Positions 1 to 9,127 of a stretch of DNA of 64,000 bases are shown here, piece after piece. The DNA comes from Brevundimonas nasdae (GTDB lineage Bacteria > Pseudomonadota > Alphaproteobacteria > Caulobacterales > Caulobacteraceae): assembly GCF_016654005.1 (NCBI RefSeq), contig NZ_JAEPWN010000004.1:62001-126000 (forward strand), given 5' to 3'. The position numbers were made by a program, and so were the translations under genes. Each line of letters starts with the position of its first letter. Position 1 is the first letter of the stretch. The notes under the pieces were generated by a model. The model did not search any database. It saw only the letters and a program-made list of their open reading frames with translations, and was not told the origin of the DNA.

Positions 1-2
1 CG

Positions 3-605
3 GCGCGCGACCGGGCCAATGCTGAAATCTTCCGCGAGACGCGCGCCCTGCAGGACACGCCGCGCTGGGCGCTGGCGACGCGCGACGTGACCGGCGACAT
101 GTACGACCATTTCGCCGAGGCTCTGGGCGTGCGTCTGACCGAGGCCGAGGCGCCGGTCCTGACCGCCATCCTGCGTCGTGCGGGCTATGACCGCTGGGTC
201 GTCGGCGACGCCAAGACCTATTGGGCGACCAAGCGCCCCTACATCGGCACGGACCTGCCGATCTGCGAGGCCAAGACCGACCATCTGGCGGGCAACCCGG
301 ACTATCCATCAGGCCATTCGGCGCACGGGGTTCATGTCGCTATGCTGCTGGCGGAACTGGCGCCCCAGCGGGCCGACGCCCTGTATGAACGGGGGCGGGA
401 ATATGCCGAAAGCCGCTTCGTCTGCGGTTCGCACTCCTACAGCGCAGTCAAGGCGGGCATCCTGTCGGGCATGGTCATCTATGGGGCGGAACAGCGCTCC
501 GACGTCTTCCAACGCGACATGCAGGCGGCCCGCGCCGAGGTGCAGGCGGCGCTGGCCAAGCGCGCAATTCCGGCCCGTTCAGCCGCGAACGCGACAGCGC
601 CGTGA
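3..605 (+). CDS. PAP2-type class A acid phosphatase (5' truncated)
   Basis: The reading frame is open from the window edge, so the N-terminus and any signal peptide are missing; 200 residues remain. The PAP2 phosphatase signature is present: a Lys followed six residues later by Arg-Pro (KTYWATKRP), then DYPSGHS, then SRFVCGSH. Overall it resembles PhoN-like non-specific acid phosphatases, which act in the periplasm on phosphomonoesters. In motif 3 the Asp that normally follows the catalytic His by four residues (PhoN-type CGxHWQSD) is Ala here (CGSHSYSA), so activity may be altered. A TBDR gene follows 86 bp downstream on the same strand, which suggests, without proving, release of a phosphorylated substrate before uptake. 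Family assignment is firm; function is less so. Confidence 0.85.
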   Translation, partial: ARDRANAEIFRETRALQDTPRWALATRDVTGDMYDHFAEALGVRLTEAEAPVLTAILRRAGYDRWVVGDAKTYWATKRPYIGTDLPICEAKTDHLAGNPDYPSGHSAHGVHVAMLLAELAPQRADALYERGREYAESRFVCGSHSYSAVKAGILSGMVIYGAEQRSDVFQRDMQAARAEVQAALAKRAIPARSAANATAP

Positions 606-691
606 AGTTTGAATGAAGATCGCTGTCACACATTGAGGGGTCCCTTCCGGGCGTCGTTGAAGCGCCTAGAACCGGTTGGGGACTATCCAAA

Positions 692-3439
692 ATGAAGAAC
701 AGAATTCTTGGCACGACGGCCTTCGCCCTGGTGGCGGCGTCGCCCTTTGCAGCCTTTGCTCAAACGGCGGCGTCCGCCGATGCAGGCGTGTCCAATGTCG
801 ATGAGATCATCGTCACGGGCAGCTATCGCCGCAGCCTGGAACAGGCGGTCGACCTGAAGCGCAAGAACGTGGGCTTCTCGGACTCCATCGTCGCCACCGA
901 CGTCGCCAACTTCCCAGAGCAGAACCTGGCCGAGGCGCTGCAGCGCATGCCGGGCGTGACCATCGAACGCAACAAGGGTCTGGGGCAGCGCGTCATGGTG
1001 CGCGGCCTGCCCAGCGAGTTCACCTTCGTCAGCATCAACGGACTGGCCACGGCCTCGGGCAGCGGCGGCCGCGATGTCGAGTTCGACATCTTCGCCTCGG
1101 AAATCATCCAGCAGGTCACCGTCCAGAAATCGCCCACGGCGGCGCACGAGGAAGGCGGCATCGCCGGCAGCGTCAACATCTCGACCGCCCGCCCGTTCGA
1201 CTATGAGGGCCGCCGCGTCGTCGCCGCCGTCGAGGGCGCCTACAACTCGATCTCGGAAAAGGTCGATCCGAAGGTCTCCTTCCTGGCCAGCGACACCTGG
1301 GGCGACTGGGGTGCGCTGGTGTCCTTCTCGACCGCGCGCCGCACCAATCGCACGGACTCGGAATCGGGCATCAACTTCCGCCCCCTGACCCGCTTCCTGA
1401 ACCAGGGCAGCGGTCGGGGAACCCAGGCCGTGGACGTGCTGGCGCGCGACGCTGGGGTCGTCGTCAAGGACCGGATGAACGCCAAGGAAACCGACCTGAT
1501 CATCTTCCAGGACAAGGTCGGCGACCGCGCCTATCTGAACACCCAGGACCAGTGGGGGGGCACGATCTCGCTGCAGTACCGCCCGTCGTCGAACTTCAGC
1601 CTGGCCTTCGACGCCATGGTCGGCGCCTATGACACCACCGAGGACGAATACGACGCCGCCGCCTATTCGGCCTCCAGCCGTTCGACGCTGGAAACCATCC
1701 ACGAATACGACAAGACCACCCTGGGCGAGTACGGCATGGTGGTGCTGCGCGACGTCTCCTACACCGCGACCCAGCACGAGATGCTGAGCAAGGAGCGGAT
1801 CAACAAGACCGACTATCGCCAGTTCGGAACCGAGTTGAACTGGAGCGGCGACAGCTGGCGCCTGCACGCCCTGGCCGGCTATTCCGGTGCGGACAAGACG
1901 CTGGACAGCTCGAACCTGAAACACGTCGCCTATGCGCCGTCGCGGACGCGCTGGACCAATCGCGGCGGCGAGACGATCCCCAGCACCACGACTGGCGGGT
2001 TCGACATGTACAACTCGCCCGACAAATACCTGTTCGAGGCCTATGAGACGACGCTCGAACACATCACCGACGACAAGTACGCAGCCCAGGTCGACTTCAC
2101 CAAATACCTGAGCCTGGACTTCTTCCCGGCCCTGACCAGCGTCCAGTTCGGCGCCCGCTACACCGACAAGACCAAGCAGCGTGACTATGGCGCCCTGAAC
2201 ATCCAGGGCTCTGGCGCAGGCAAGGTCGACTATGTCGGTCGTCCGATGTCACAGAGCCAACTGACCTCGATCGGCGATCTGGTTCCGGGCGGCGCCTTCA
2301 ACGTGCGCGACCTGAACTGGAGCCAGGTGTCGAACGACTATGCGCGCCGCACCTTCCGCTATGACGGCTTCTACACCCCGTTCAACGTGGGTGATTATTA
2401 CGAAGTGTCGGAGCAGGTGACGGCCGCCTACGCCATGGCGGACTTCAACTTCGACATCGGTTCGGTGCCTGTTTCGATCAACGGCGGCGCCCGTTACGTC
2501 GACACCTCCATCACCTCGTCGGGCTATCACCAGATCCAGAACCCCAACGGCTCGACTGGCTATACGCCTGAGCCGGTGTCCAGCGACGGCGGCTATGACA
2601 AGCTGCTGCCCAGCCTCAACATCACCGCCGAACTGACCGACAGCATCCTGTTCCGCGCCGCTGCGTCAGAGACGCTGATCCGTCCGGCCCTGACCGATCT
2701 GGCCTATAAGCGCACGGCCAGCTGGAACTCGTACCGCTTCACCGACGGCAACCCGAACCTGCGTCCAACCTACGCCAAACAATGGGAAGTCGGTCTGGAG
2801 AAATACCTGCCGCAGGGCGGTCTGCTGTCCGTCTCCTATTTCTCGAAACAGATCGAGGGCGTGGTGCGTCAGGCCCTGACAGGCGTGGTCAAGGGCGTGA
2901 CCAAATACAACGCCAACGGCACCGTCGACGGCGTCTATGACTTCGACGTCTATCAGCCGATCAACCAGCCCGGATCCTATGACGTCAGCGGCGTGGAGCT
3001 GGTGGCCATCGTGCCGCTAGGCCTGATCTACAGCCCGCTAGAAGGCTTCGGGATCAACGCCAACTATACGGCGCTGGACAGTTCCCTGGCCGGTCAGTCG
3101 AAGATCGGCGTGCCGACCCCGCCGATCGGTCTGGCCGACAGCACCTACAACTTCACCCTGTTCTACGAGAAGGACAGCTTCCAGGCGCGCGTCTCCTATA
3201 ACTACAAGGACAAGTACGTCGAAGGCATCGGCTATGAGATGTACCCGATCTGGCGTGACGGCTACGGCCAGGTCGATTTCTCGGCCAGCTACAAGCTGAA
3301 CGACCGCTTCCAGGTCAGCCTGGAAGGCATCAACATCACGGATGAAGCGACGACGGGCTACACGATGGATCCGTCATTCCCGACGACCTACGAACTGTCG
3401 GGACGGCGCATCAACCTTGGCCTGCGGATGGAGTTCTGA
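692..3439 (+). CDS. TonB-dependent outer-membrane receptor (Caulobacter type)
   Basis: A 915-residue outer-membrane active transporter. A signal peptide (MKNRILGTTAFALVAASPFA...AFAQ) is followed by a TonB box, DEIIVTG, at about residues 37-43. The plug then carries NLAEALQRMPGVTIER, VMVRGL and GGIAGSVNI, and a long beta-barrel ends in the outer-membrane C-terminal signature NLGLRMEF, with terminal Phe. Length fits the 900-1000 aa Caulobacter/Xanthomonas class of TBDRs that import carbohydrates or other large nutrients. There is no STN domain, so it does not signal directly. It lies between an acid phosphatase gene and a sigma/FecR/STN-TBDR cassette and is followed by a terminator-like hairpin. 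The substrate cannot be read from sequence; a phosphorylated organic compound is one guess from context. Confidence 0.93.
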   Translation: MKNRILGTTAFALVAASPFAAFAQTAASADAGVSNVDEIIVTGSYRRSLEQAVDLKRKNVGFSDSIVATDVANFPEQNLAEALQRMPGVTIERNKGLGQRVMVRGLPSEFTFVSINGLATASGSGGRDVEFDIFASEIIQQVTVQKSPTAAHEEGGIAGSVNISTARPFDYEGRRVVAAVEGAYNSISEKVDPKVSFLASDTWGDWGALVSFSTARRTNRTDSESGINFRPLTRFLNQGSGRGTQAVDVLARDAGVVVKDRMNAKETDLIIFQDKVGDRAYLNTQDQWGGTISLQYRPSSNFSLAFDAMVGAYDTTEDEYDAAAYSASSRSTLETIHEYDKTTLGEYGMVVLRDVSYTATQHEMLSKERINKTDYRQFGTELNWSGDSWRLHALAGYSGADKTLDSSNLKHVAYAPSRTRWTNRGGETIPSTTTGGFDMYNSPDKYLFEAYETTLEHITDDKYAAQVDFTKYLSLDFFPALTSVQFGARYTDKTKQRDYGALNIQGSGAGKVDYVGRPMSQSQLTSIGDLVPGGAFNVRDLNWSQVSNDYARRTFRYDGFYTPFNVGDYYEVSEQVTAAYAMADFNFDIGSVPVSINGGARYVDTSITSSGYHQIQNPNGSTGYTPEPVSSDGGYDKLLPSLNITAELTDSILFRAAASETLIRPALTDLAYKRTASWNSYRFTDGNPNLRPTYAKQWEVGLEKYLPQGGLLSVSYFSKQIEGVVRQALTGVVKGVTKYNANGTVDGVYDFDVYQPINQPGSYDVSGVELVAIVPLGLIYSPLEGFGINANYTALDSSLAGQSKIGVPTPPIGLADSTYNFTLFYEKDSFQARVSYNYKDKYVEGIGYEMYPIWRDGYGQVDFSASYKLNDRFQVSLEGINITDEATTGYTMDPSFPTTYELSGRRINLGLRMEF

Positions 3440-3455
3440 TCCCGCCGTGGACGCC

Positions 3456-4061
3456 ATGCGACGCGCGCCCTTAATCCCCGAGAGCACGCTCGACGCGGCC
3501 GCCCCCTCCATCGGAGGGGGCGGTTTCGTCCGTTCAGACGCCCTACGTCGGCCGCCTCGGGCCGAGGCGGACTTCGCACGGCTGCGCCTGGACCTGATCG
3601 CCTATCTTCAGCGCAAGGGGCAGCCGCTGGAGGACGCAGAGGACGTGATCCAGGAGGCTTTCGTGCGCTTTCACCGGGCGGGTCACGATCTGGCGACGCC
3701 GGACGCGCGGCCTCTGTTGTTCGTCATCGCCCGCAACATCCAGAACGACCGCTGGAAGGCTGCGGGGCGCGAAACCCGCCGCCGTGCGCCGGAGGATATT
3801 CACGACATGGACGCCGGTCCGCGCGCCGTCGCGGGCGATGAACGTCCGGCGGACGAACGGATCATCACCCGCCAGAATCTGGCCGCCGCCGCCGGGGTGA
3901 TCCGCGCCCTGCCGCCGCGCACGCGTGACGCCTTCCTGCTGCATCGGTTCGAAGACCTGACTTATCGCCAGATCGCCGCACGGCTGGGCGTATCGGTCAG
4001 CATGGTCGAAAAACACATCGCGGAAGCCCTCCGCCAACTGAAGAAATCACGCGATGACTGA
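3456..4061 (+). CDS. FecI-like ECF sigma factor
   Basis: About 200 residues. Sigma region 2 is recognisable at LEDAEDVIQEAFVRFHRA with the following RPLLFVIARNIQNDRWK. Region 4 lies near the C-terminus (LPPRTRDAFLLHRFEDLTYRQIAARLGVSVSMVEKHIAEALRQ), with the SMVEKH recognition helix typical of FecI-type ECF factors. It should direct RNA polymerase to the TBDR promoter(s) when released by the adjacent FecR protein. ATG 3456 is the only in-frame ATG at a sensible place. However, it has no clear ribosome-binding site and the first ~25 residues are encoded by a terminator-like hairpin (3499-3523), so the N-terminus is uncertain. It is followed by fecR and an STN-TBDR. Confidence 0.85.
   Translation: MRRAPLIPESTLDAAAPSIGGGGFVRSDALRRPPRAEADFARLRLDLIAYLQRKGQPLEDAEDVIQEAFVRFHRAGHDLATPDARPLLFVIARNIQNDRWKAAGRETRRRAPEDIHDMDAGPRAVAGDERPADERIITRQNLAAAAGVIRALPPRTRDAFLLHRFEDLTYRQIAARLGVSVSMVEKHIAEALRQLKKSRDD
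3499..3527 (+). terminator. Rho-independent terminator-like hairpin after the first TBDR
   Basis: A perfect 11-bp GC-rich stem (CCGCCCCCTCC at 3499-3509 with GGAGGGGGCGG at 3513-3523) has a 3-nt loop and is followed by TTT. It starts 60 bp after the TBDR stop codon. It also lies inside the N-terminal codons of the sigma gene as called from ATG 3456, so either that start is wrong or the hairpin acts as an attenuator. Confidence 0.6.
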
Positions 4062-4148
4062 GGTGTCGCACGCCTGGATCGTTGTGAAGAGTGAAGGCCG
4101 GGCGCGCGATGGTTCGCAGCCGACCTGCACGGAGAGATTGACCCGCCC

Positions 4149-5141
4149 ATGATGGAGCGACTGACCGCCCTGTTCGACCGACAGCCCAGGACGGCTGAAG
4201 CCTGGCTCGCGCGCATGAGCAGGCCGCGCATCGGCGCGCGCGATCAGGCGGCCTTCCTGAAATGGCTGGAGCGAGATGCGGCCCATCTGGAGCAGTATCA
4301 GGCGGCCAAGGCCGATCTGGCGGCGCTGGAGAGCCTGCGCGGCGCCTTTGCGGTTGATCTGGCGCAGTTGCGTCGCGGGCCGTCGCGTCGGGCGGGCGGG
4401 CGCTGGGTGATGGCGGGGGGACTGGTTGCTGCAGGTCTGACGGCGGTGGTCTTTGCTGCGCCCTTTCTCACGACCGCGCCGGTCGAGGTTCGCCGCTATG
4501 AAAGCGCGCCGGGACAGATTCTGGATGTGGTTCTAACCGATGGATCAAGGGCCACGCTGGACGCCGGATCGGCCATCGAGGTGGCGATGGCGGGGGATGC
4601 GCGGCGCGTGACCCTGACGCGCGGCGCGGCCTATTTCGACGTGGTGCATGACAGCGCCCATCCGTTCCAGGTCGCGGTGGGGGATCGCAACGTCATCGTC
4701 ACCGGCACCCGTTTCACCACCGCCCTGCGTCATGACCGGGCCGAGGTCTCGCTGCTGGAAGGCCATGTCGCCATCGGTCGCCGCGACGTGCGCCAGCCCC
4801 ATGCGTTGGATGACGCCGTGCGGATGACCGCGGGGCAGAGCGCCGATTTCTCGGTCGGTCAGCCGACGGTCAAACTGGCTGAGGCGGATGTGGAGGTGAT
4901 GAGCGCCTGGCGCGAACGGCGCCTGGTCTTCCATGACGCGCCGCTGTCGACGGTGGCGGGCGAGGTCGAACGTTATGTCGGCCAGCCGTTGGTCATCGCC
5001 GATCCACGTCTTGCGCGTCTGCGGGTTACGGCCGTCCTGCCGCTGGAGGGCGACGGCGCCCTGATCGACCGCATGGGCCAGCTTCTGCCCGTCAGGGCCG
5101 AGAAACAGGCCGATGGTCGCATCCTGATCCGCGCGGAATAG
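4149..5141 (+). CDS. FecR-family sigma regulator
   Basis: A 330-residue single-pass inner-membrane protein. The N-terminal cytoplasmic part matches the FecR N-terminal domain (AEAWLARMSRPRIGARDQAAFLKWL, where most homologues have a WxxxxxxP-like segment). A transmembrane helix lies near residues 94-115 (WVMAGGLVAAGLTAVVFAAPF). The periplasmic FecR domain follows (APGQILDVVLTDGSRATLDA, VTGTRFTT, VSLLEGHVAIG), and then an STN-like C-terminal domain (RLVFHDAPLSTVAGEVERY). GGAGAG lies about 13 nt upstream of the first of two tandem ATGs. It relays ligand binding by the STN-TBDR encoded next to the ECF factor upstream. Confidence 0.93.
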   Translation: MMERLTALFDRQPRTAEAWLARMSRPRIGARDQAAFLKWLERDAAHLEQYQAAKADLAALESLRGAFAVDLAQLRRGPSRRAGGRWVMAGGLVAAGLTAVVFAAPFLTTAPVEVRRYESAPGQILDVVLTDGSRATLDAGSAIEVAMAGDARRVTLTRGAAYFDVVHDSAHPFQVAVGDRNVIVTGTRFTTALRHDRAEVSLLEGHVAIGRRDVRQPHALDDAVRMTAGQSADFSVGQPTVKLAEADVEVMSAWRERRLVFHDAPLSTVAGEVERYVGQPLVIADPRLARLRVTAVLPLEGDGALIDRMGQLLPVRAEKQADGRILIRAE

Positions 5142-5225
5142 AGGGCGTATCGCAGAGCTGTCACGCCAGCGCGGTAAGGCGGCCTCACGAACCTTATCTC
5201 TCTCCAGTCACAGGGCCTGCCGCGC

Positions 5226-8198
5226 TTGAAACCGTTCGCACAGTCGCGGCCGACCGGTTTTCTGTGCGGCCTGTTTGTCGCCATCGCTGCGGCTGGCGCG
5301 CCGACTGTGGTGTGGGCGCAGGACGGCGTGGTCCAGGCCTTTGACATTCCGGCTCAGGACGCGCGCCGCGCTCTTGTCGATCTGTGCCTTTCCGCCGGAT
5401 GCGAACTGGCCTTTGTCGCCCCGCCGGGCCGCACGCTGCCAAGCCATGCGGTGCGGGGGCGGATGGGTTGGCGCGCTGCTGTCGCCGAAATGTTGCGCGA
5501 CACGCCGCTGCGCTATCGGTTCGTGGGCGCGCGCGGATTGCGGGTCTGGGTCGAACCGGCAAGGACAGCGCCTGTCGCCCTGGTGGTCGTCGAACCGTCC
5601 GAACTGGCGCCGGTCGAGGTGGTCGGGCGGTTTGCGGGTCAGGTCGAGGAATCCCTACGACGCAAGCGTCAGGCCGATGTGATCTCCGACAGCGCCTCAG
5701 CCGCGCGGATCGGCGAACTGCCCGCCGCCAATCTGGCCGAGGCCCTGCAACGCGTCCCCGGCGTCGCCATCGAACGCGAGGTGGGCGAGGGCCAGTTCGT
5801 CAGCGTGCGCGGTCTGGGGCCGCTGTTCCAGTCGGTGACCCTGAACGGGGCGCCGGTCGCCTTCAACGAGAACATCCGCAACTCGACCCAGAGCGGACGC
5901 CAGTTCCGTTTCCGCGCCCTGTCCGCCGAACTGCTGGCGGGCGCCCAGGTCACCAAGTCCGCCACGCCTGACCTGATCGAGGGCGGCATCGGCTCCAACA
6001 TCAATATCGAGACCATCAGCGGCCTGGGCGGCGATCCCTTCCTCAGCCTGCGCGCGGGCGGGGCGGTCGAGGACCGGGCGCGCGCCGTCCGCCCCGATGT
6101 CTCGGTCGCCGGTCGGATGGTGTCGAAGAATGGCGACTGGGGTCTGGTCGGCGGGCTGGCGCAGGAAGAACGTTCGGTCGTCTATGACCGTTTCCAGATC
6201 CAGAGGTATGGCGACCTGATGCTGGACGGGCGCAAGGTCGCCGCGCCCAGCGATGTCCGCACCACGGTCGAGCAGGAGGATCGCCGCCGACGCAGCCTGT
6301 TTCTTGGCGGCGACTGGGCCGCTTCGCCGACAACCCGGTTCAGTTTCAACAGCCTGATTTCCGCCTTCGACAACGTCATCCGCGAGGATCGGCTTGTCTA
6401 TGGTCTGGGCGAGCGTCTGATGGAGCCGGGCGCCACGGCGACGGTGCGCGACGGCGTCGTGGTAGGGGGCGTCATCCCTGCGGCCCGCATCGACAACAAC
6501 ACCGAGTTTTCGCAGCAGTCGCACCTGAACCTGATCGTCTCGGCCAGCGTCGAGTTCGCCTTGGGCGGCTGGCTGGTGACGCCGCGCGTATCGGCCTCCA
6601 GCGCCCGGTCGCGGCTGGATACGCCGCTGGAGCGAATTTACGCCCAGTCCGCCCAGAAGGTCGCCTACGCCGTCGATCTGGACGGCGCGGTGGACAGCCG
6701 CCGGGCGCCCAGCATCACCACGAGCCTGGACCTGCTGGATCCCGCCGCTCTGCGAAGCCAGAAGATGGGCGTTCGCGCCATCGAGTCCGTCGATGACGAT
6801 CTGACCCTGATGGCCGATGCACGGCGGGGGCTGAACATCGACGCGGGGCTGATCCGCCTGTCGGAGTTGCGGCTGGGCCTGCAGTTCAGCGACCGCAGCC
6901 GCGATTATCAGCGTCGCGACCGCGAGGCGATCCTGCGGCCGGGCGCGGTCTTCACCGCCGACTTCATGGGAATGCGGACGCCCAAGGGCGTGTTCGACGG
7001 CCTGATCGGTCAACATCCGGGCGGCTGGGCGACGGCGGATTTCGCCCGGTTCCGCGACGCCTTCATCATTCCGAACGAGCATGACGGGATCATGGTTCTG
7101 CCGCGCGATCTGACCCCGACGGGCGCCGATCTGCAGAACTCCTACGCCGTGTCTGAACGCGTCGGGGCGGCCTATGTAAGGCTGGATTTCGACGGGTCGG
7201 CAGGCGCCGCGCCCTTTTTCGGCAACTTCGGTCTGCGCGCAGTGAGCACCCGCACCGGCGTGGACGGCGCGTTGCTGGAGGCTGGCCCCCAAGGGGCGCT
7301 GGCCATCCGTCCTGTGTCCCATGCGGGGGAGGCGACCCTGTTGCTGCCCAGCGCCAATATCGCCTTTGATCTGGACCCGCATAGACGCCTGCGTCTGGCC
7401 GCCTCGCGCACCATGACACGGCCGTCGCTGGCCGACCTGCGGCTGGCGACCGCGCCTGCCAGCATGCTGGTCTCCAGCATCTATGAGCGCGGGCAGGCCG
7501 AGATCGACGATCCGTCGCCGGGGACCATCTTCAGCGGCATCGGCGGCAATCCGGCGCTTAAACCCTACATTTCGACCAATCTGGACCTGTCCTATGAGTG
7601 GAGCTTCACGGACGGCGCGCTCAGCGTTGCGGTGTTCCACAAGCGGATCGACGATTTCATCGCCCTGGTCGCCGCGCCCGAGGTTTTGATCTTTGAAACA
7701 CGCGCCGGGCCTCTGGTTCAGGCGCAGGTGTCGATGCTGCGTCCGCGCAATCTGGGCCGGGCCGAGAGCCGCGGGCTTGAACTGGGGCTGCACAAGAAAC
7801 TGGCGTCCGGCTTCGGCCTGTGGGCCAGCGCGACCTGGACCGACAGTCGAGGCCCGAATGGCGAGACGCGCCTGACCGGCGTGTCCGACCTGGCCTATTC
7901 GATCAATCCGTTTTTCGAGCGCGGACCGGTGTCCGCGGGCCTGTCGTGGTCGTGGCGGTCGGCCTTCAAGTCAGAGGCCGACATGCAGGGCGGCGGCGTG
8001 TCGAACTTCATCATCGCCTCAGCCGGCTATCTGGACGCTCAGGCCAGCTATGACCTTACGCCCGGCGCCCAGATCGTGGTGGCAGCCTCGAACCTGACCG
8101 ACACGACCGACCTGGCCAATGAGGGCGACAAGTCGCGCCTGCTGCAATTGGGCCGGGTCGGCCGCAGCCTGACCGTCAGCCTGCGCTGGTCAATGTAA
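5226..8198 (+). CDS. STN-domain TonB-dependent receptor (signal transducer)
   Basis: 990 residues from a TTG start, chosen because it gives a clean signal peptide (MKPFAQSRPTGFLCGLFVAI...WAQ) and no other good in-frame start lies nearby. After the signal peptide comes an STN domain (FDIPAQDARRALVDLCLSAG through LRYRFVGARGLRVW), then a TonB-box-like APVEVVGR. The plug includes NLAEALQRVPGVAIER, FVSVRGLG and GGIGSNINIE, and the barrel ends in LTVSLRWSM. STN domains contact FecR in the periplasm, so this is the signalling receptor of the upstream sigma/FecR pair as well as a transporter. The terminal Met after Trp-Ser is slightly unusual, since most barrels end in Phe or Trp. Confidence 0.92.
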   Translation: MKPFAQSRPTGFLCGLFVAIAAAGAPTVVWAQDGVVQAFDIPAQDARRALVDLCLSAGCELAFVAPPGRTLPSHAVRGRMGWRAAVAEMLRDTPLRYRFVGARGLRVWVEPARTAPVALVVVEPSELAPVEVVGRFAGQVEESLRRKRQADVISDSASAARIGELPAANLAEALQRVPGVAIEREVGEGQFVSVRGLGPLFQSVTLNGAPVAFNENIRNSTQSGRQFRFRALSAELLAGAQVTKSATPDLIEGGIGSNINIETISGLGGDPFLSLRAGGAVEDRARAVRPDVSVAGRMVSKNGDWGLVGGLAQEERSVVYDRFQIQRYGDLMLDGRKVAAPSDVRTTVEQEDRRRRSLFLGGDWAASPTTRFSFNSLISAFDNVIREDRLVYGLGERLMEPGATATVRDGVVVGGVIPAARIDNNTEFSQQSHLNLIVSASVEFALGGWLVTPRVSASSARSRLDTPLERIYAQSAQKVAYAVDLDGAVDSRRAPSITTSLDLLDPAALRSQKMGVRAIESVDDDLTLMADARRGLNIDAGLIRLSELRLGLQFSDRSRDYQRRDREAILRPGAVFTADFMGMRTPKGVFDGLIGQHPGGWATADFARFRDAFIIPNEHDGIMVLPRDLTPTGADLQNSYAVSERVGAAYVRLDFDGSAGAAPFFGNFGLRAVSTRTGVDGALLEAGPQGALAIRPVSHAGEATLLLPSANIAFDLDPHRRLRLAASRTMTRPSLADLRLATAPASMLVSSIYERGQAEIDDPSPGTIFSGIGGNPALKPYISTNLDLSYEWSFTDGALSVAVFHKRIDDFIALVAAPEVLIFETRAGPLVQAQVSMLRPRNLGRAESRGLELGLHKKLASGFGLWASATWTDSRGPNGETRLTGVSDLAYSINPFFERGPVSAGLSWSWRSAFKSEADMQGGGVSNFIIASAGYLDAQASYDLTPGAQIVVAASNLTDTTDLANEGDKSRLLQLGRVGRSLTVSLRWSM

Positions 8199-8216
8199 GT
8201 CAGGTCCAATCGACTC

Positions 8217-8267
8217 GTCATTCCGGGGCTGGCTTCCGGGTTCGTCCTTCGGACGCCCCGGAATGAC
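8217..8267. repeat. Dispersed palindromic repeat, CATTCCGGGGC class
   Basis: Perfect 13-bp inverted arms (GTCATTCCGGGGC at 8217-8229 and GCCCCGGAATGAC at 8255-8267) enclose a 25-bp centre containing TTCCGGGTTCGTCC. The same arms recur at 49441-49573, so this is an interspersed repeat. It sits just after the STN-TBDR gene, where it may also work as a terminator. Confidence 0.75.
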
Positions 8268-8349
8268 GATTTAGGTTGCATATCGATTGAACCAGTCAAT
8301 CTCGGCTTGGGGCTGAACCTGCCTTAGCGGTATGCTACAGCCCCGCGCC

Positions 8350-9012
8350 ATGAGCGATTTTGAACGTCCCGTCCTGACGCCACCCGGTGGTGAGAAGAAG
8401 GTGCTGCTGCATTCGTGCTGCGCGCCGTGCTCGGGCGAGGTGATGGAGGCCATGCTGGCCTCTGGCGTCGACTACACGATCTTCTTCTACAATCCGAACA
8501 TCCACCCGGAGAAGGAATACCTGCTCCGCAAGGACGAGAACGTGCGCTTCGCCGAGAAACACGGCGTGCCCTTCATCGACGCCGACTATGACAAGGACAA
8601 CTGGTTCGCGCGCGCCAAGGGCATGGAGTGGGAGCCCGAGCGCGGCATCCGCTGCACCATGTGTTTCGACATGCGGTTCGAACGTACGGCCCTGTATGCG
8701 CATGAGCACGGTTTTCCGGTGATGACCTCCAGCCTGGGCATCAGCCGCTGGAAGGACATGAACCAGATCAATGGCTGCGGCGAACGGGCCGTCGCGCCTT
8801 ATGAGGGCCTGTCCTACTGGGACTACAACTGGCGCAAGGGCGGCGGCGCGGCGCGGATGGTCGAAATCTCCAAGCGCGAAGAGTTCTATCAGCAGGAATA
8901 CTGCGGCTGCGTCTATTCCCTGCGCGACACCAATCTTCACCGCCGCGAGACGGGGCGGAAATCCATCGAACTGGGCACCCAGTTCTATCGGGTCATCGAC
9001 AAGGGCGAGTGA
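8350..9012 (+). CDS. queH: Epoxyqueuosine reductase QueH
   Basis: A 220-residue member of the QueH (DUF208) family, which reduces epoxyqueuosine to queuosine in tRNA and replaces QueG. The N-terminal [11 protein letters not shown] motif, the central CTMCFDMR pair and the later QEYCGCVYS cluster give the cysteine pattern expected for the iron-sulfur/metal centre. [15 protein letters not shown] is also typical of the family. Start ATG 8350 is preferred over an in-frame ATG 18 bp upstream because the family usually starts shortly before [10 protein letters not shown]; neither has a strong ribosome-binding site. It stands alone: no other queuosine genes are nearby. Confidence 0.93.
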   Translation: MSDFERPVLTPPGGEKKVLLHSCCAPCSGEVMEAMLASGVDYTIFFYNPNIHPEKEYLLRKDENVRFAEKHGVPFIDADYDKDNWFARAKGMEWEPERGIRCTMCFDMRFERTALYAHEHGFPVMTSSLGISRWKDMNQINGCGERAVAPYEGLSYWDYNWRKGGGAARMVEISKREEFYQQEYCGCVYSLRDTNLHRRETGRKSIELGTQFYRVIDKGE

Positions 9013-9127
9013 CGCAGGCCGGGACACTGGCGATTTTTCCTGCCAGTCCCGCCACGGATGATGATTTGCGGCGGGCGCCATAGTCGCCGACAGGCTGTGC
9101 TGAAACCTCAACCAACCTGCGTGCGTC

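Noticed and set aside
612-640. Possible Pho box before the first TBDR (CTGTCAC at 623-629)
   Set aside because: Only one half-site is present; no second copy lies 11 bp away on either side.
683-2062. Long open frame antisense to the first TBDR, with similar ones at 5697-7793, 21941-24208 and 37826-39097 on the minus strand
   Set aside because: These mirror codon bias of real plus-strand genes in high-GC DNA, have low-complexity Arg/Gln/Gly-rich products and no family motifs.
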